7,528 nt of DNA from an uncultured Dorea sp. (GTDB lineage: Bacteria; Bacillota; Clostridia; Lachnospirales; Lachnospiraceae): NCBI GenBank assembly GCA_948844705.1, contig CAQNVT010000041.1, forward strand, positions 1-7,528, read 5' to 3'. Shown in pieces: positions 1-7,059 of this stretch; the first letter of the stretch is position 1, and every line of letters begins with the position of its first letter. Under the pieces are notes generated by a model. The model saw only the letters and a list, made by a program, of their open reading frames with translations. It was not told the origin of the DNA and searched no databases. The translations under genes were made by a program, and so were the position numbers.

Positions 1-46
1 AATCTCACAAACCGCATAAACACTGGAAAATCTGCATAATTACAGT

Positions 47-74
47 AAAAATGGAGCCGTTATGGCTCCATTTT
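47..74 (-). terminator. Rho-independent terminator after the TrmB regulator-decarboxylase operon
   Basis: The arms at 48-58 and 64-74 pair perfectly over 11 bp around a 5-base loop (59-63). The core is GGAGCC/GGCTCC, flanked by A-T pairs. Read on the minus strand, the hairpin runs directly into five Ts (51-47), the form of an intrinsic terminator. It lies about 85 bases past the decarboxylase stop codon. On the plus strand the hairpin is followed by TTTTGG, so it may also work weakly for a convergent gene entering from the left. Bases 75-158 hold nothing else I can identify. Confidence 0.85.
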
Positions 75-158
75 GGACTTTATAAGTGGCAAACTCGGGT
101 TATAGCACAGCAGATAAAAAAACACAATGCATATTTTTAAGGAATTTATAAAACCACA

Positions 159-1430
159 CTATTTCAATAGCTTTTCCCCAATGTCAAAGCAGTCAAAGGT
201 CGCGAAATAATCTGCCGGTGTCTCAGCCCTTCTTATAAGCTTCGCACTTCCGTCCTCCTTTAAAAGGATTTCTGCCGATTTCAGCTTCCCGTTATAATTA
301 TATCCCATTGCAAATCCGTGGGCTCCCGTATCATGTATCACCAGTAAATCTCCTATATCTACCTTCGGAAGCATACGGTCAATGGCAAACTTATCATTAT
401 TCTCACATAAGGATCCCGTCACATCATATTTGTGGTCACATGGGAGATCCTCCTTTCCCATTACCGTAATATGATGGTACGCCCCATACATAGCCGGACG
501 CATCAGATTTACCGCACAGGCATCTACACCGATATATTCCTTATGTGTGTGCTTCTCATGGATCGCCTTTGTTACAAGACACCCGTAAGGCCCCATCATA
601 AAGCGTCCGAGCTCCGTATAGATCGCCACATCACCCATGCCGGCCGGTACTAACACCTCTTCATATACTCTTCTTACCCCATCACCGATCACCCGAATAT
701 CATTGGGCTCCTGATCCGGTGTATAAGGAATTCCGATGCCGCCTGACAGATTGATGAATTTAATATGGACGCCCGTCTCCTTCTGAAGCTTTACAGCCAC
801 CTCAAAAAGAACCTTGGCAAGCATCGGATAGTATTCATTCGTTACCGTATTGCTCGCAAGAAATGCATGGATACCGAACTCCTCTGCTCCCTTTTCCTTC
901 AGTGTCCGGAATGCATCAAAAATCTGCTCTGTTGTCATGCCGTATTTGGAATCTCCGGGGTTATCCATAATATCATTGCTGATCTTAAACAATCCTCCCG
1001 GATTATAGCGGCAGCTGATGGTTTTGGGAATATACCCGATCGTCTTCTCCAGGAAATCAATATGCGTGATATCATCCAGGTTAATGATGGCGCCAAGCTT
1101 CTCTGCATATACATATTCCTCGGCCGGAGTATCATTGGAAGAAAACATAATATCCTCTCCGCAGACGCCGATGGCATCCGAGAGCATAAGCTCCGTATAG
1201 GAGGAGCAGTCGCAGCCGCAGCCATACTCTCTTAAGATGTCAATGAGATACGGATTCGGCGTTGCCTTTACCGCAAAATATTCCTTGTAGCCCTTATTCC
1301 ATGAAAATGCATCCTTAAGTGCTTTTATGTTATCCCGGATCCCTTTCTCATCATAGAGATGAAAGGGAGTCGGGTATTCTTTTACAATCTCGTCTAGCTG
1401 TGCTTTGGTGACAAATGGCTGTTTTTTCAT
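159..1430 (-). CDS. lysA: Diaminopimelate decarboxylase-like, PLP-dependent fold-type III decarboxylase
   Basis: This 423-residue protein matches the LysA/ornithine-decarboxylase superfamily in length and motif order. Family members use PLP in an alanine-racemase-like barrel plus a beta domain; LysA makes lysine from meso-diaminopimelate in the cytosol. Visible motifs: FAVKA with the PLP lysine K55; the glycine loop SGGIG (229-233) for the PLP phosphate; ELGR (273-276), where E273 should contact the pyridine nitrogen; RPAMYGAYH (311-319); CENND (342-346), with the cysteine and acid donated across the dimer; and YNYNGK (377-382). Three positions are unusual. The segment that normally reads HxHIGSQ is HAFLASN (188-194), so the PLP-stacking histidine is F190. 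The expected EPGR is ELGR. The GAY near the C-terminus is GAH (H371). The substrate could therefore differ from diaminopimelate. The ATG at 1430 is chosen over one at 1457 because AGGAGGAG (1441-1448) precedes it at normal spacing and would lie inside the longer reading. The start is one base from the regulator stop. Confidence 0.85.
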   Translation of the reverse strand: MKKQPFVTKAQLDEIVKEYPTPFHLYDEKGIRDNIKALKDAFSWNKGYKEYFAVKATPNPYLIDILREYGCGCDCSSYTELMLSDAIGVCGEDIMFSSNDTPAEEYVYAEKLGAIINLDDITHIDFLEKTIGYIPKTISCRYNPGGLFKISNDIMDNPGDSKYGMTTEQIFDAFRTLKEKGAEEFGIHAFLASNTVTNEYYPMLAKVLFEVAVKLQKETGVHIKFINLSGGIGIPYTPDQEPNDIRVIGDGVRRVYEEVLVPAGMGDVAIYTELGRFMMGPYGCLVTKAIHEKHTHKEYIGVDACAVNLMRPAMYGAYHHITVMGKEDLPCDHKYDVTGSLCENNDKFAIDRMLPKVDIGDLLVIHDTGAHGFAMGYNYNGKLKSAEILLKEDGSAKLIRRAETPADYFATFDCFDIGEKLLK

Positions 1431-1431
1431 C

Positions 1432-2184
1432 TTACTGATTCTCCTCCTGCATTGCAAATAGTTTCATTTCATTCGCAAGCGCTCTCTTATAGAGCTCCAC
1501 GAAATTCTTCTGTCCGGAATACACGCAGGTATTCATGCTGCCCTCGCCGTATTCCCCGGTCAGCACATACTTCGAATCAGAAATCACGCCGATCTGCATC
1601 TCGCGGGCAGAGCCTACGTACACCTTCGCATTGCCGAAGCTTACCGGCTGATCTGTAATGATGACCACCTTTTTTCTGTCTCTCATAAGCTGCTCGAATT
1701 CATCCACGAACAGCAGCAGATAATTACTGGTACAGGAGAGATATACCCGCTCCTGTGTCTTTAACAGGAGATTCCTTATCTTATTCAGTATGTGCTCCGC
1801 ACCCTCAATGGTGATATACCCGTCTGCATAGGTCTTTTCCGCCGGCAGATGGGCATTCAGCCACTGCATATGATTTTCTAATCTGCGGATACGGTTTTTA
1901 CAGAACTCGTCCAAAGGAACCGGCGCATATTTGCGCGTTGTTCCTTCCTCCACCAGATAGGCCGCTCCTTTTTCCGTCATGCTTGCCAGAGAATTGTACG
2001 CGTTAGACCTTGAAATCCCAAGCTGCTTCGCAACCTCATACCCTGTAATCTTCCCTTCTCTCAGAAGACATTCATATATTCCTGCCTCCTGTCTTGTAAG
2101 GTCAAATTCCATCAAACGCTCTACAAATGTTTCCCCTGTCATGATTCTCACACATCTGCGCACAATCATATAAAGACTGCGCAT
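1432..2184 (-). CDS. TrmB-family helix-turn-helix transcriptional regulator
   Basis: This 250-residue protein has an N-terminal winged helix of TrmB type. The segment MEFDLTRQEAGIYECLL (about 25-41) matches the family's L-x-L-T-x-x-E-A-x-x-Y-x-x-L opening, and ITGYEVAKQLGISRSNAYNSL (about 46-66) is the helix-turn-helix. A linker helix (about 93-112) follows, then an alpha/beta C-terminal domain of the kind that binds effectors in TrmB proteins (about 120-245), including VVIITDQPV and KYVLTGEYGEG. TrmB proteins often sense sugars, but nothing here identifies the ligand. The gene sits directly after a near-consensus promoter and one base before the decarboxylase, so it probably controls that gene and itself. 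Start choice: a TTG at 2244 lies within the -35 box and is excluded. The ATG at 2184 has AAAGGG just upstream and gives a leader of about 25 bases. The ATG at 2142 (236 residues) fits usual family length but has a weak ribosome binding site, so it remains possible. Confidence 0.85.
   Translation of the reverse strand: MRSLYMIVRRCVRIMTGETFVERLMEFDLTRQEAGIYECLLREGKITGYEVAKQLGISRSNAYNSLASMTEKGAAYLVEEGTTRKYAPVPLDEFCKNRIRRLENHMQWLNAHLPAEKTYADGYITIEGAEHILNKIRNLLLKTQERVYLSCTSNYLLLFVDEFEQLMRDRKKVVIITDQPVSFGNAKVYVGSAREMQIGVISDSKYVLTGEYGEGSMNTCVYSGQKNFVELYKRALANEMKLFAMQEENQ
1441..1448 (-). promoter_or_regulatory. Ribosome binding site that fixes the decarboxylase start
   Basis: On the minus strand this reads AGGAGGAG, about 10 bases before the ATG at 1430. 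It lies inside the last codons of the upstream regulator gene. It rules out the in-frame ATG at 1457, for which this sequence would be coding, and suggests that ribosomes finishing the regulator help start the decarboxylase. Confidence 0.8.
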
Positions 2185-2208
2185 AGCACCCTTTCTAGTA
2201 GTTCTTTC

Positions 2209-2237
2209 ATGGAACACTATATAGCATTGTTTCCCAT
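2209..2237 (-). promoter_or_regulatory. Candidate operator dyad over the TrmB-operon promoter
   Basis: On the plus strand, ATGGAACA (2209-2216) and TGTTTCCCAT (2228-2237) are inverted copies apart from two single-base insertions. They enclose the perfect 8-base palindrome CTATATAG (2217-2224). The element covers the -10, most of the spacer and the start point, so a bound regulator would block RNA polymerase. The adjacent TrmB-type protein is the obvious candidate ligand. The dyad is seen directly; its function is inferred. Confidence 0.4.
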
Positions 2238-2244
2238 CTGTCAA
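2216..2244 (-). promoter_or_regulatory. Strong sigma-A type promoter for the TrmB regulator-decarboxylase operon
   Basis: On the minus strand the -35 is TTGACA (2244-2239), a perfect consensus. The spacer is 17 bases and the -10 is TATAGT (2221-2216), five of six. Transcription should begin near 2209, about 25 bases before the ATG at 2184. The AT-rich stretch just upstream (2245-2280), including the palindrome AATTTATAAATT at 2268-2279, could serve as an UP element. Confidence 0.85.
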
Positions 2245-2287
2245 TACTTTTTTTCTTTACTGCGATAAATTTATAAATTACGTCATT

Positions 2288-3424
2288 TTACCCCTGAAGC
2301 TGCAAAAGCTTTCCTTTAAGTTCATTCTCCAGGCGGAGCATCTCTGCCTCTGCTTCTCTTCTCTTCTGGCGTCCTTCTGCCTGGATCTGCATAACCTCGT
2401 CAAAGGTCGCAATCAACGCTTCATTCGTATGCTTCAAGGTATCCATCTCGATGATGCCCCGTTCCGATTCCTTCGCGGTTTCAATGGTCGCCATTTTAAG
2501 CTTCTCCGCATTCTTCTTTAAGAGCTCATTTGTCATATCCGTTACCTCACGCTGGGCAGCAGCCGCCTGTGAGGAATGCTCTACCCCTAATGCAAGCACC
2601 ATCTGACTCTTCCAGAGAGGCACCGTATTTACGATGGTAGACTGGATCTTTTCCGCCATCAGCGTATCATTGCTCTGAATCAGGCGGATCTGAGGCGCCG
2701 TCTGCATGGAAACGGTCTTGGTAAGCTCCAGATCGTGAAGCTTCTTTTCAAACCGGTTGCACATGGAATCCAGATCCCTTGCCGCCTGCGCGTCCTCTGC
2801 AAGCCCGCTCGCCTGTGCTTTGGAAAGAAGGGACGGAAGCTCTGTGCTTCTTACCTCCTCAAGCTTTTTCTTTCCTGCCATCACATACATGGACAGCTCT
2901 TTAAAATAAGTCAGATTCAGCTCATACATCTTATCCAGGATGGCAATATCCTTTAAAAGCTGCACCTGATGATTCTCAAGCACCTTGCAGATCTGGTTGA
3001 TATTCGTCTCTGCCCTGGCATATTTGGCCTTCATGGACTGAATCTTATTGGAGGTCTTTTTAAATATCCCGAGAAAGCCCTTTTCCTCTTCCTCCTCATC
3101 GAAGCTCTTAAGCTCCTTTACCACGTCAGAAAGCAGCTCTCCTACCTCCCCTAAATCCTTGGTCCTGACATTTTCAAGCGCACTTTCAGAGAAATCCGCC
3201 ATCTTCTTCTGCGTCCCTGCCCCGTAATTAAGGATTGCCGTAGAGTCCTTAAGATCAATCCGCTGCACAAATGCTTCCACAGCTTTCCTCTCCTCTGCGG
3301 ACAGGATACTGTCGTCAAATATCTCCTTTTTCTCTTCCACAATCACCGGCTTCGGCTCCTCCTTAAAAGGCTCCAAAGTAAGCTCCGGAACCGCCGAAAA
3401 ATCTTCAAATTCGTTCATAATCAT
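2288..3424 (-). CDS. telA: TelA-family (toxic anion resistance) protein
   Basis: This is a 378-residue soluble, highly charged, mostly helical protein of the TelA/YaaN family. The N-terminal 40 residues are acidic and probably flexible. The family core begins around residue 42 and includes GFLGIFKK (116-123) after an acidic run, then the long helical section with AETNINQICKVLENHQVQLL and the ILDKMYELNLTYFKEL stretch (roughly 130-180). The C-terminus (about 330-378) is a probable coiled coil. There are no membrane segments and no recognisable enzymatic residues. Family members were named for tellurite resistance on plasmids, and chromosomal copies are linked to resistance to cell-envelope agents; the biochemical role is not settled. 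It lies 14 bases after xpaC, the pairing seen in Bacillus subtilis xpaC-yaaN. Two in-frame ATGs (3424 and 3418) share the AAGGATGGAG ribosome binding region, so the protein may begin at either. No terminator follows its stop. Confidence 0.92.
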   Translation of the reverse strand: MIMNEFEDFSAVPELTLEPFKEEPKPVIVEEKKEIFDDSILSAEERKAVEAFVQRIDLKDSTAILNYGAGTQKKMADFSESALENVRTKDLGEVGELLSDVVKELKSFDEEEEEKGFLGIFKKTSNKIQSMKAKYARAETNINQICKVLENHQVQLLKDIAILDKMYELNLTYFKELSMYVMAGKKKLEEVRSTELPSLLSKAQASGLAEDAQAARDLDSMCNRFEKKLHDLELTKTVSMQTAPQIRLIQSNDTLMAEKIQSTIVNTVPLWKSQMVLALGVEHSSQAAAAQREVTDMTNELLKKNAEKLKMATIETAKESERGIIEMDTLKHTNEALIATFDEVMQIQAEGRQKRREAEAEMLRLENELKGKLLQLQG

Positions 3425-3438
3425 CTCTCCATCCTTTT

Positions 3439-4641
3439 TTATTTTCTAAGCTCATCCTCTGTAAGTCCGTCCTGTGCAAGCATCGTGCGGAGCACGGATA
3501 TATCTGAGGAAACATCCCATGCCGTATCCTGGAACAGATCGTCCAAAAGCTTCTCAAACGCACCGCTTAACGTATCCAGCGTCTTTTCGATCTCTTCTTT
3601 CGAGGATTGGATATTTGCCCCGCCCACCGGCTGGGCATCAAGCTCCTGATATGCCTCTAAAAGCTTGATCGTCGTAGGAAGATAATAATCCATAAGCCTC
3701 CGGATATCATCCACACTCTCCGGATTCTGCTCGATCCTGTCAAAAATACGGTCGATCACTGTCTCCATACGGGAAATCTTCGCAGATATCTCCTCCCCGG
3801 GGATCGCGTCATTGCAGGCATGGATCTTCCGGATATAAGCATCTCCCTCCTCTACGATCCGTTTCACCTCCGGAGAAAGCTTCTGCTCCTGCTTCTCCGG
3901 CTTTTTCTGCCCCTCATGATTCTTAAGCTCCTTCACACGCTCCGCCTCAATGCTGTTCTGCCTTCTTTCATTCTCAAGCTTAAGGTATTCCTGGTACATG
4001 CCGTGGCTGACGATCAGGCAGGTCTTCTGCTCATCCAGATGTCCCTGCAGGAACCAGCCTCTTCCAAGCATCTGCTGCAGATCCTTCAATACGTATTTCA
4101 CATTTTTATTCGTGCCCTCAGCAAGCTCACGGATATTACAGTATTCTCTTCTTCCCAGAATCCTGATATAAGCGCGGAATCTCTTTACACGGCCCCTTAA
4201 AACCGCTCCCCAGCGGTTAAGCACAAGCCCGCCCGCACTGAATATCAGAAAGGTGGAGACCGCGATCATCCCCGGAAGGCCGATCCCGTCGCCGAATACC
4301 ATGGCCAGAACGGAAAATATAAGAAAAAGAAAGCATATGCCGCCAAAGACGCCTCCAAGAGCCGCCATCACCGTTCCGCCCGCCATTACAGAGGTAACAC
4401 TGCGGTACAGGTTGGGCACATTCCGGGGAACTACCTTCTTGAGGGGAGAATTCTCATAATAAGAATAACCGGAGCCGCCTGTATTCCCCGCATTTTTTAT
4501 TGTCCTTGCGATACCGTCTACCGCACTGTTGATCGTATCCGTCACCGTCTGATTCAATTTGTTAAAATCCTGTGCATCAATCGCATCCTGCACTGTTCTT
4601 CTTATCTCTTCTCCGAATCTTTCCCAATCACGATTTATCAT
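3439..4641 (-). CDS. xpaC: XpaC-family membrane protein (5-bromo-4-chloroindolyl phosphate hydrolysis family)
   Basis: This 400-residue protein is built in sections. An amphipathic N-terminal region (1-50) and a Gly/Ser/Tyr-rich linker come first. Two hydrophobic membrane segments follow (about 88-116 and 122-141), then a basic stretch (143-165). Residues about 166-212 look like a small winged-helix fold (IRELAEGTNKNVKYVLKDL). A charged, coiled-coil-like linker (220-256) leads to the family's helical C-terminal domain with its hallmark YLPTTIKLLEAYQEL (320-334) and FEKLLDDLFQD region. The family name comes from a colony-colour phenotype; I see no phosphatase active site, so an enzymatic role is doubtful. 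The gene directly precedes telA, its usual partner, and the two probably act together at the membrane. The ATG at 4641 has GGTGG (4652-4648) six bases upstream. It follows pyk by 41 bases with no hairpin between, indicating cotranscription. Confidence 0.9.
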   Translation of the reverse strand: MINRDWERFGEEIRRTVQDAIDAQDFNKLNQTVTDTINSAVDGIARTIKNAGNTGGSGYSYYENSPLKKVVPRNVPNLYRSVTSVMAGGTVMAALGGVFGGICFLFLIFSVLAMVFGDGIGLPGMIAVSTFLIFSAGGLVLNRWGAVLRGRVKRFRAYIRILGRREYCNIRELAEGTNKNVKYVLKDLQQMLGRGWFLQGHLDEQKTCLIVSHGMYQEYLKLENERRQNSIEAERVKELKNHEGQKKPEKQEQKLSPEVKRIVEEGDAYIRKIHACNDAIPGEEISAKISRMETVIDRIFDRIEQNPESVDDIRRLMDYYLPTTIKLLEAYQELDAQPVGGANIQSSKEEIEKTLDTLSGAFEKLLDDLFQDTAWDVSSDISVLRTMLAQDGLTEDELRK

Positions 4642-4682
4642 TTTTGTCCACCAAAGCCGTCATCCTTTAACTGTTTTTATCT

Positions 4683-6119
4683 TTATTCCACTACCGTTAT
4701 TTTCATCATATTGCTGACGCCCATCTTCTGTCCGCCGATCGTCGGTGACGGAATGCCGGCCGTCAGTACTACCACATCGCCCGTCTCAGCAATCTGCTTT
4801 GCACAGACAAGCTCTATGGCGCTGTTGCAGATCTCATCAGTAGATCTCGCCTCTATAGACTTTAACGGCCTTACGCCCCAGTAAATCTGCATCCTGCGAA
4901 GCGTTGCCTCACTTGGAGACACACCGATGATCTCCGTTTCCGGTTTAAACTTCGAGACAACTCTTGCCGTCGCTCCCGATACGGTAGGCGTAATAATGCA
5001 CCTTGCCCCCATGTTAGATGCCGTTGTTACGGTTGCGTGGGCCAGCGCGCTGGAAGCACTCTTCATATGGTGCTCCTTAGCCTTTTCGAGAATCATTTTA
5101 TAATCCAGATGCTCCTCCGTATTCTCAACGATATGCACCATCATCTGCAGTGCCTCATACGGATATTTTCCTGCCGCCGTCTCACCGGAAAGCATGACCG
5201 CATCCGTTCCGTCATAAACCGCATTGGCTACGTCCGTTACCTCTGCTCTTGTAGGCCTGGGATTGCGCATCATGGAATCCAGCATCTGGGTTGCCGTGAT
5301 AACCGGCTTATAATTGTCATTGCAGGTCTGAATCAGGAATTTCTGGAGATACGGAACCTCCTCCGCCGGAATCTCGACACCGAGGTCTCCTCTTGCTACC
5401 ATGACTCCGTCCGCACATCTTACGATCTCATCAATATTGCGGATCCCTTCTGCATTCTCGATTTTTGCAATGATCGGAATATACGGAGCATCACACTCCT
5501 TAAGAAAAGAACGGATCTCCAGGATACATTCTGCATTGCGCACAAAGGAAGCCGCGATAAAATCAATCTTCTGCTCCACGCCGAAGCGGATATCCTCCCT
5601 GTCCTTATCCGTGATCGCCGGAAGCCTTACCGGTACATTCGGCACATTTACGCCCTTTCTCTCTCCCAGCTCGCCGCCGTTTATGATCTTACAGACAATC
5701 TCCGTATCCTGCTTTCTCTTTACACTTAACTCGATCAGCCCGTCATCGATCAGAATCCTGCTTCCGACCTGAACGTCCTCCACAAGGCCGGGATATGTAA
5801 TAGAGACTCTTTTTTCGTCTCCTTCGATCTCCTCCGTGGTAAGGGAAAGAAGCTCCCCTTCCTTTAAGGTCACCTTTTTCCCGCCCTTTAAAACTCCGGT
5901 GCGTATCTCCGGCCCCTTGGTATCCAGAAGAATGGCGATCGGCTTTTTTTCCTCATCACGGATCCTTTTCAGGCGGTCCATCCGTATCTTCTGCTCCTCG
6001 TGAGTCCCATGGGAAAAATTAAACCGGGCAATATCCATCCCGCCGCGTACCAGCTTTCTCAATACCTCCTCGTTGTCGGAGCCCGGTCCCATTGTACAGA
6101 TGATCTTTGTCTTTTTCAT
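4683..6119 (-). CDS. pyk: Pyruvate kinase
   Basis: This enzyme transfers phosphate from phosphoenolpyruvate to ADP, giving pyruvate and ATP in the last step of glycolysis. All catalytic motifs are present: ARFNFSHG with R32, N34 and S36; LDTKGPEIRTG with D66 and R73; IIAKIENAEG with K219 (phosphoryl transfer) and E221 (metal); MVARGDLGVE with metal ligand D245; and ITATQMLDSM with T277. E71 in TKGPEIR matches the glutamate that marks potassium-dependent enzymes (lysine in potassium-independent ones). The B domain spans about 70-168. The C-terminal domain carries TVSGATARVVSKF, the loop that binds sugar-phosphate effectors in many homologues. At 478 residues it is the short form; it lacks the extra PEP-utiliser-like domain found at the C-terminus of Bacillus enzymes. 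The start has AAAGGA upstream at suitable spacing. It lies between the rhomboid-like gene (46 bases) and xpaC (41 bases). Confidence 0.98.
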   Translation of the reverse strand: MKKTKIICTMGPGSDNEEVLRKLVRGGMDIARFNFSHGTHEEQKIRMDRLKRIRDEEKKPIAILLDTKGPEIRTGVLKGGKKVTLKEGELLSLTTEEIEGDEKRVSITYPGLVEDVQVGSRILIDDGLIELSVKRKQDTEIVCKIINGGELGERKGVNVPNVPVRLPAITDKDREDIRFGVEQKIDFIAASFVRNAECILEIRSFLKECDAPYIPIIAKIENAEGIRNIDEIVRCADGVMVARGDLGVEIPAEEVPYLQKFLIQTCNDNYKPVITATQMLDSMMRNPRPTRAEVTDVANAVYDGTDAVMLSGETAAGKYPYEALQMMVHIVENTEEHLDYKMILEKAKEHHMKSASSALAHATVTTASNMGARCIITPTVSGATARVVSKFKPETEIIGVSPSEATLRRMQIYWGVRPLKSIEARSTDEICNSAIELVCAKQIAETGDVVVLTAGIPSPTIGGQKMGVSNMMKITVVE

Positions 6120-6165
6120 GTCCCTCGTTCCTTTCTTTTCACTATATTTCTATTCTACCACTTTT

Positions 6166-7032
6166 TTACTTTACATGTGTATGCGTAAACAGATGCTCCT
6201 GGCAGTATTCATAATTTCCGTTGCATTTCGAACAATAACGGAACTCCAGTCCGGCATCATCCAGATCTGTCCGTCCGCAGACCGCACATTTATGCTTTGC
6301 ACCGCCGCCGTAATTCATGGTTCTGGACGCATTGCGGATGTTTTTTTTGAATTCTCTTTTTCGCTTTACCTGCTTCGGGCTGTACGGACGTACATTTCTT
6401 GAGCCAAGGAAAAACAGCAGGAAATTTAAGACAGACACCACCGCCGCGACCGCATTCGCCTTATATACGATTCCGAACAGACTGCCGCCGTATGCCGGAA
6501 GAAAGGCCTGCAAAATACCATAGGCAAAATAGGCTGCATCAAGAAGCGCAAGCCATTTTACCTTCACCGGGATGATCATAAACAGAAGAAATTCCACATT
6601 CGGATAAAGCATCGCAAATCCGAAGAAAAGCGACAGGTTCAGATACCATGTGCTCATCGGAAGGGAAATCCCCATGATAAAATACACGAGAAATGCCGCC
6701 AGTATATGGAAAAACATCCCCGAGAAAAAATACAGATTAAACCGGAAGGAGCCCCACGCTCTCTCCAGCTCCATCCCGATCATATAATAAAGATGCAGTA
6801 CAAAAATAATGAAGATAATACTGTCAGACGGCGCCTGGATGATAAAGGTTACGAGTCTCCAGATCTGGCCGTGAAGCACCGCCTCCACATTAAGACTCAG
6901 ATACTGATAATAAAACTGCGGGCTTACCAGGTTCAGCACAAAGCCCACGCCGTAAAGAATAATAATATAATACATCAGATTCGGTATTGCATATCTGCCG
7001 AATTTCCGTTCCAGCTTATCTAACCAATTCAT
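6166..7032 (-). CDS. Rhomboid-fold membrane protein lacking protease residues, with C-terminal zinc module
   Basis: This 288-residue protein has about six membrane segments (near 19-36, 70-87, 98-121, 130-153, 160-178, 188-210). Its rhomboid-like features are a WR motif in the first loop (W58-R59 in GQIWRLVTF), GMELERAWGS after the second segment (86-95), and YPN at 143-145. The catalytic elements are absent. There is no GxSG; the serine position aligns by eye near W129. The sixth-segment histidine aligns with N193, and the HxxxN of segment 2 is missing. It therefore resembles a pseudoprotease of Derlin/iRhom type. A basic linker (212-247) leads to C249, C252, C267, C270, C277, H280, H284 and H286, enough ligands for two zinc ions, probably cytosolic. 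The ATG at 7032 follows GGGAG (7044-7040) at seven bases. It is the first gene after the operon promoter and precedes pyk. The fold assignment is by motif and needs structural confirmation; the function is unknown. Confidence 0.8.
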   Translation of the reverse strand: MNWLDKLERKFGRYAIPNLMYYIIILYGVGFVLNLVSPQFYYQYLSLNVEAVLHGQIWRLVTFIIQAPSDSIIFIIFVLHLYYMIGMELERAWGSFRFNLYFFSGMFFHILAAFLVYFIMGISLPMSTWYLNLSLFFGFAMLYPNVEFLLFMIIPVKVKWLALLDAAYFAYGILQAFLPAYGGSLFGIVYKANAVAAVVSVLNFLLFFLGSRNVRPYSPKQVKRKREFKKNIRNASRTMNYGGGAKHKCAVCGRTDLDDAGLEFRYCSKCNGNYEYCQEHLFTHTHVK

Positions 7033-7059
7033 ATATCCGCTCCCTTTTTTATATTTATT

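Noticed and set aside
765..1235. 156-codon open frame on the plus strand
   Set aside because: It is antisense to the decarboxylase and has no recognisable domain or motif; it is explained as a shadow frame.
1431..1457. ATG at 1457 as the start of the decarboxylase
   Set aside because: The extra residues are encoded by the ribosome binding site itself and overlap the end of the regulator; the ATG at 1430 is properly spaced from it.
2185..2244. TTG at 2244 as the start of the TrmB-type regulator
   Set aside because: This codon is the TTG of the -35 box, upstream of the expected transcription start, so it would not be in the mRNA from that promoter.
2288..3424. Reading TelA as a dedicated tellurite-resistance determinant on a mobile element
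   Set aside because: There are no other ter genes, plasmid or transposon features. Chromosomal TelA paired with XpaC is common in Firmicutes, so this is probably a housekeeping copy.
5037..5729. 230-codon open frame on the plus strand
   Set aside because: It lies entirely antisense to pyruvate kinase, which has every catalytic motif. Its translation shows no recognisable domain.
6152..6157. TAGAAT on the minus strand between the rhomboid-like gene and pyk as a pyk promoter
   Set aside because: The sequence 17 bases upstream (ACACAT) does not resemble a -35 box, and there is no extended -10 element.
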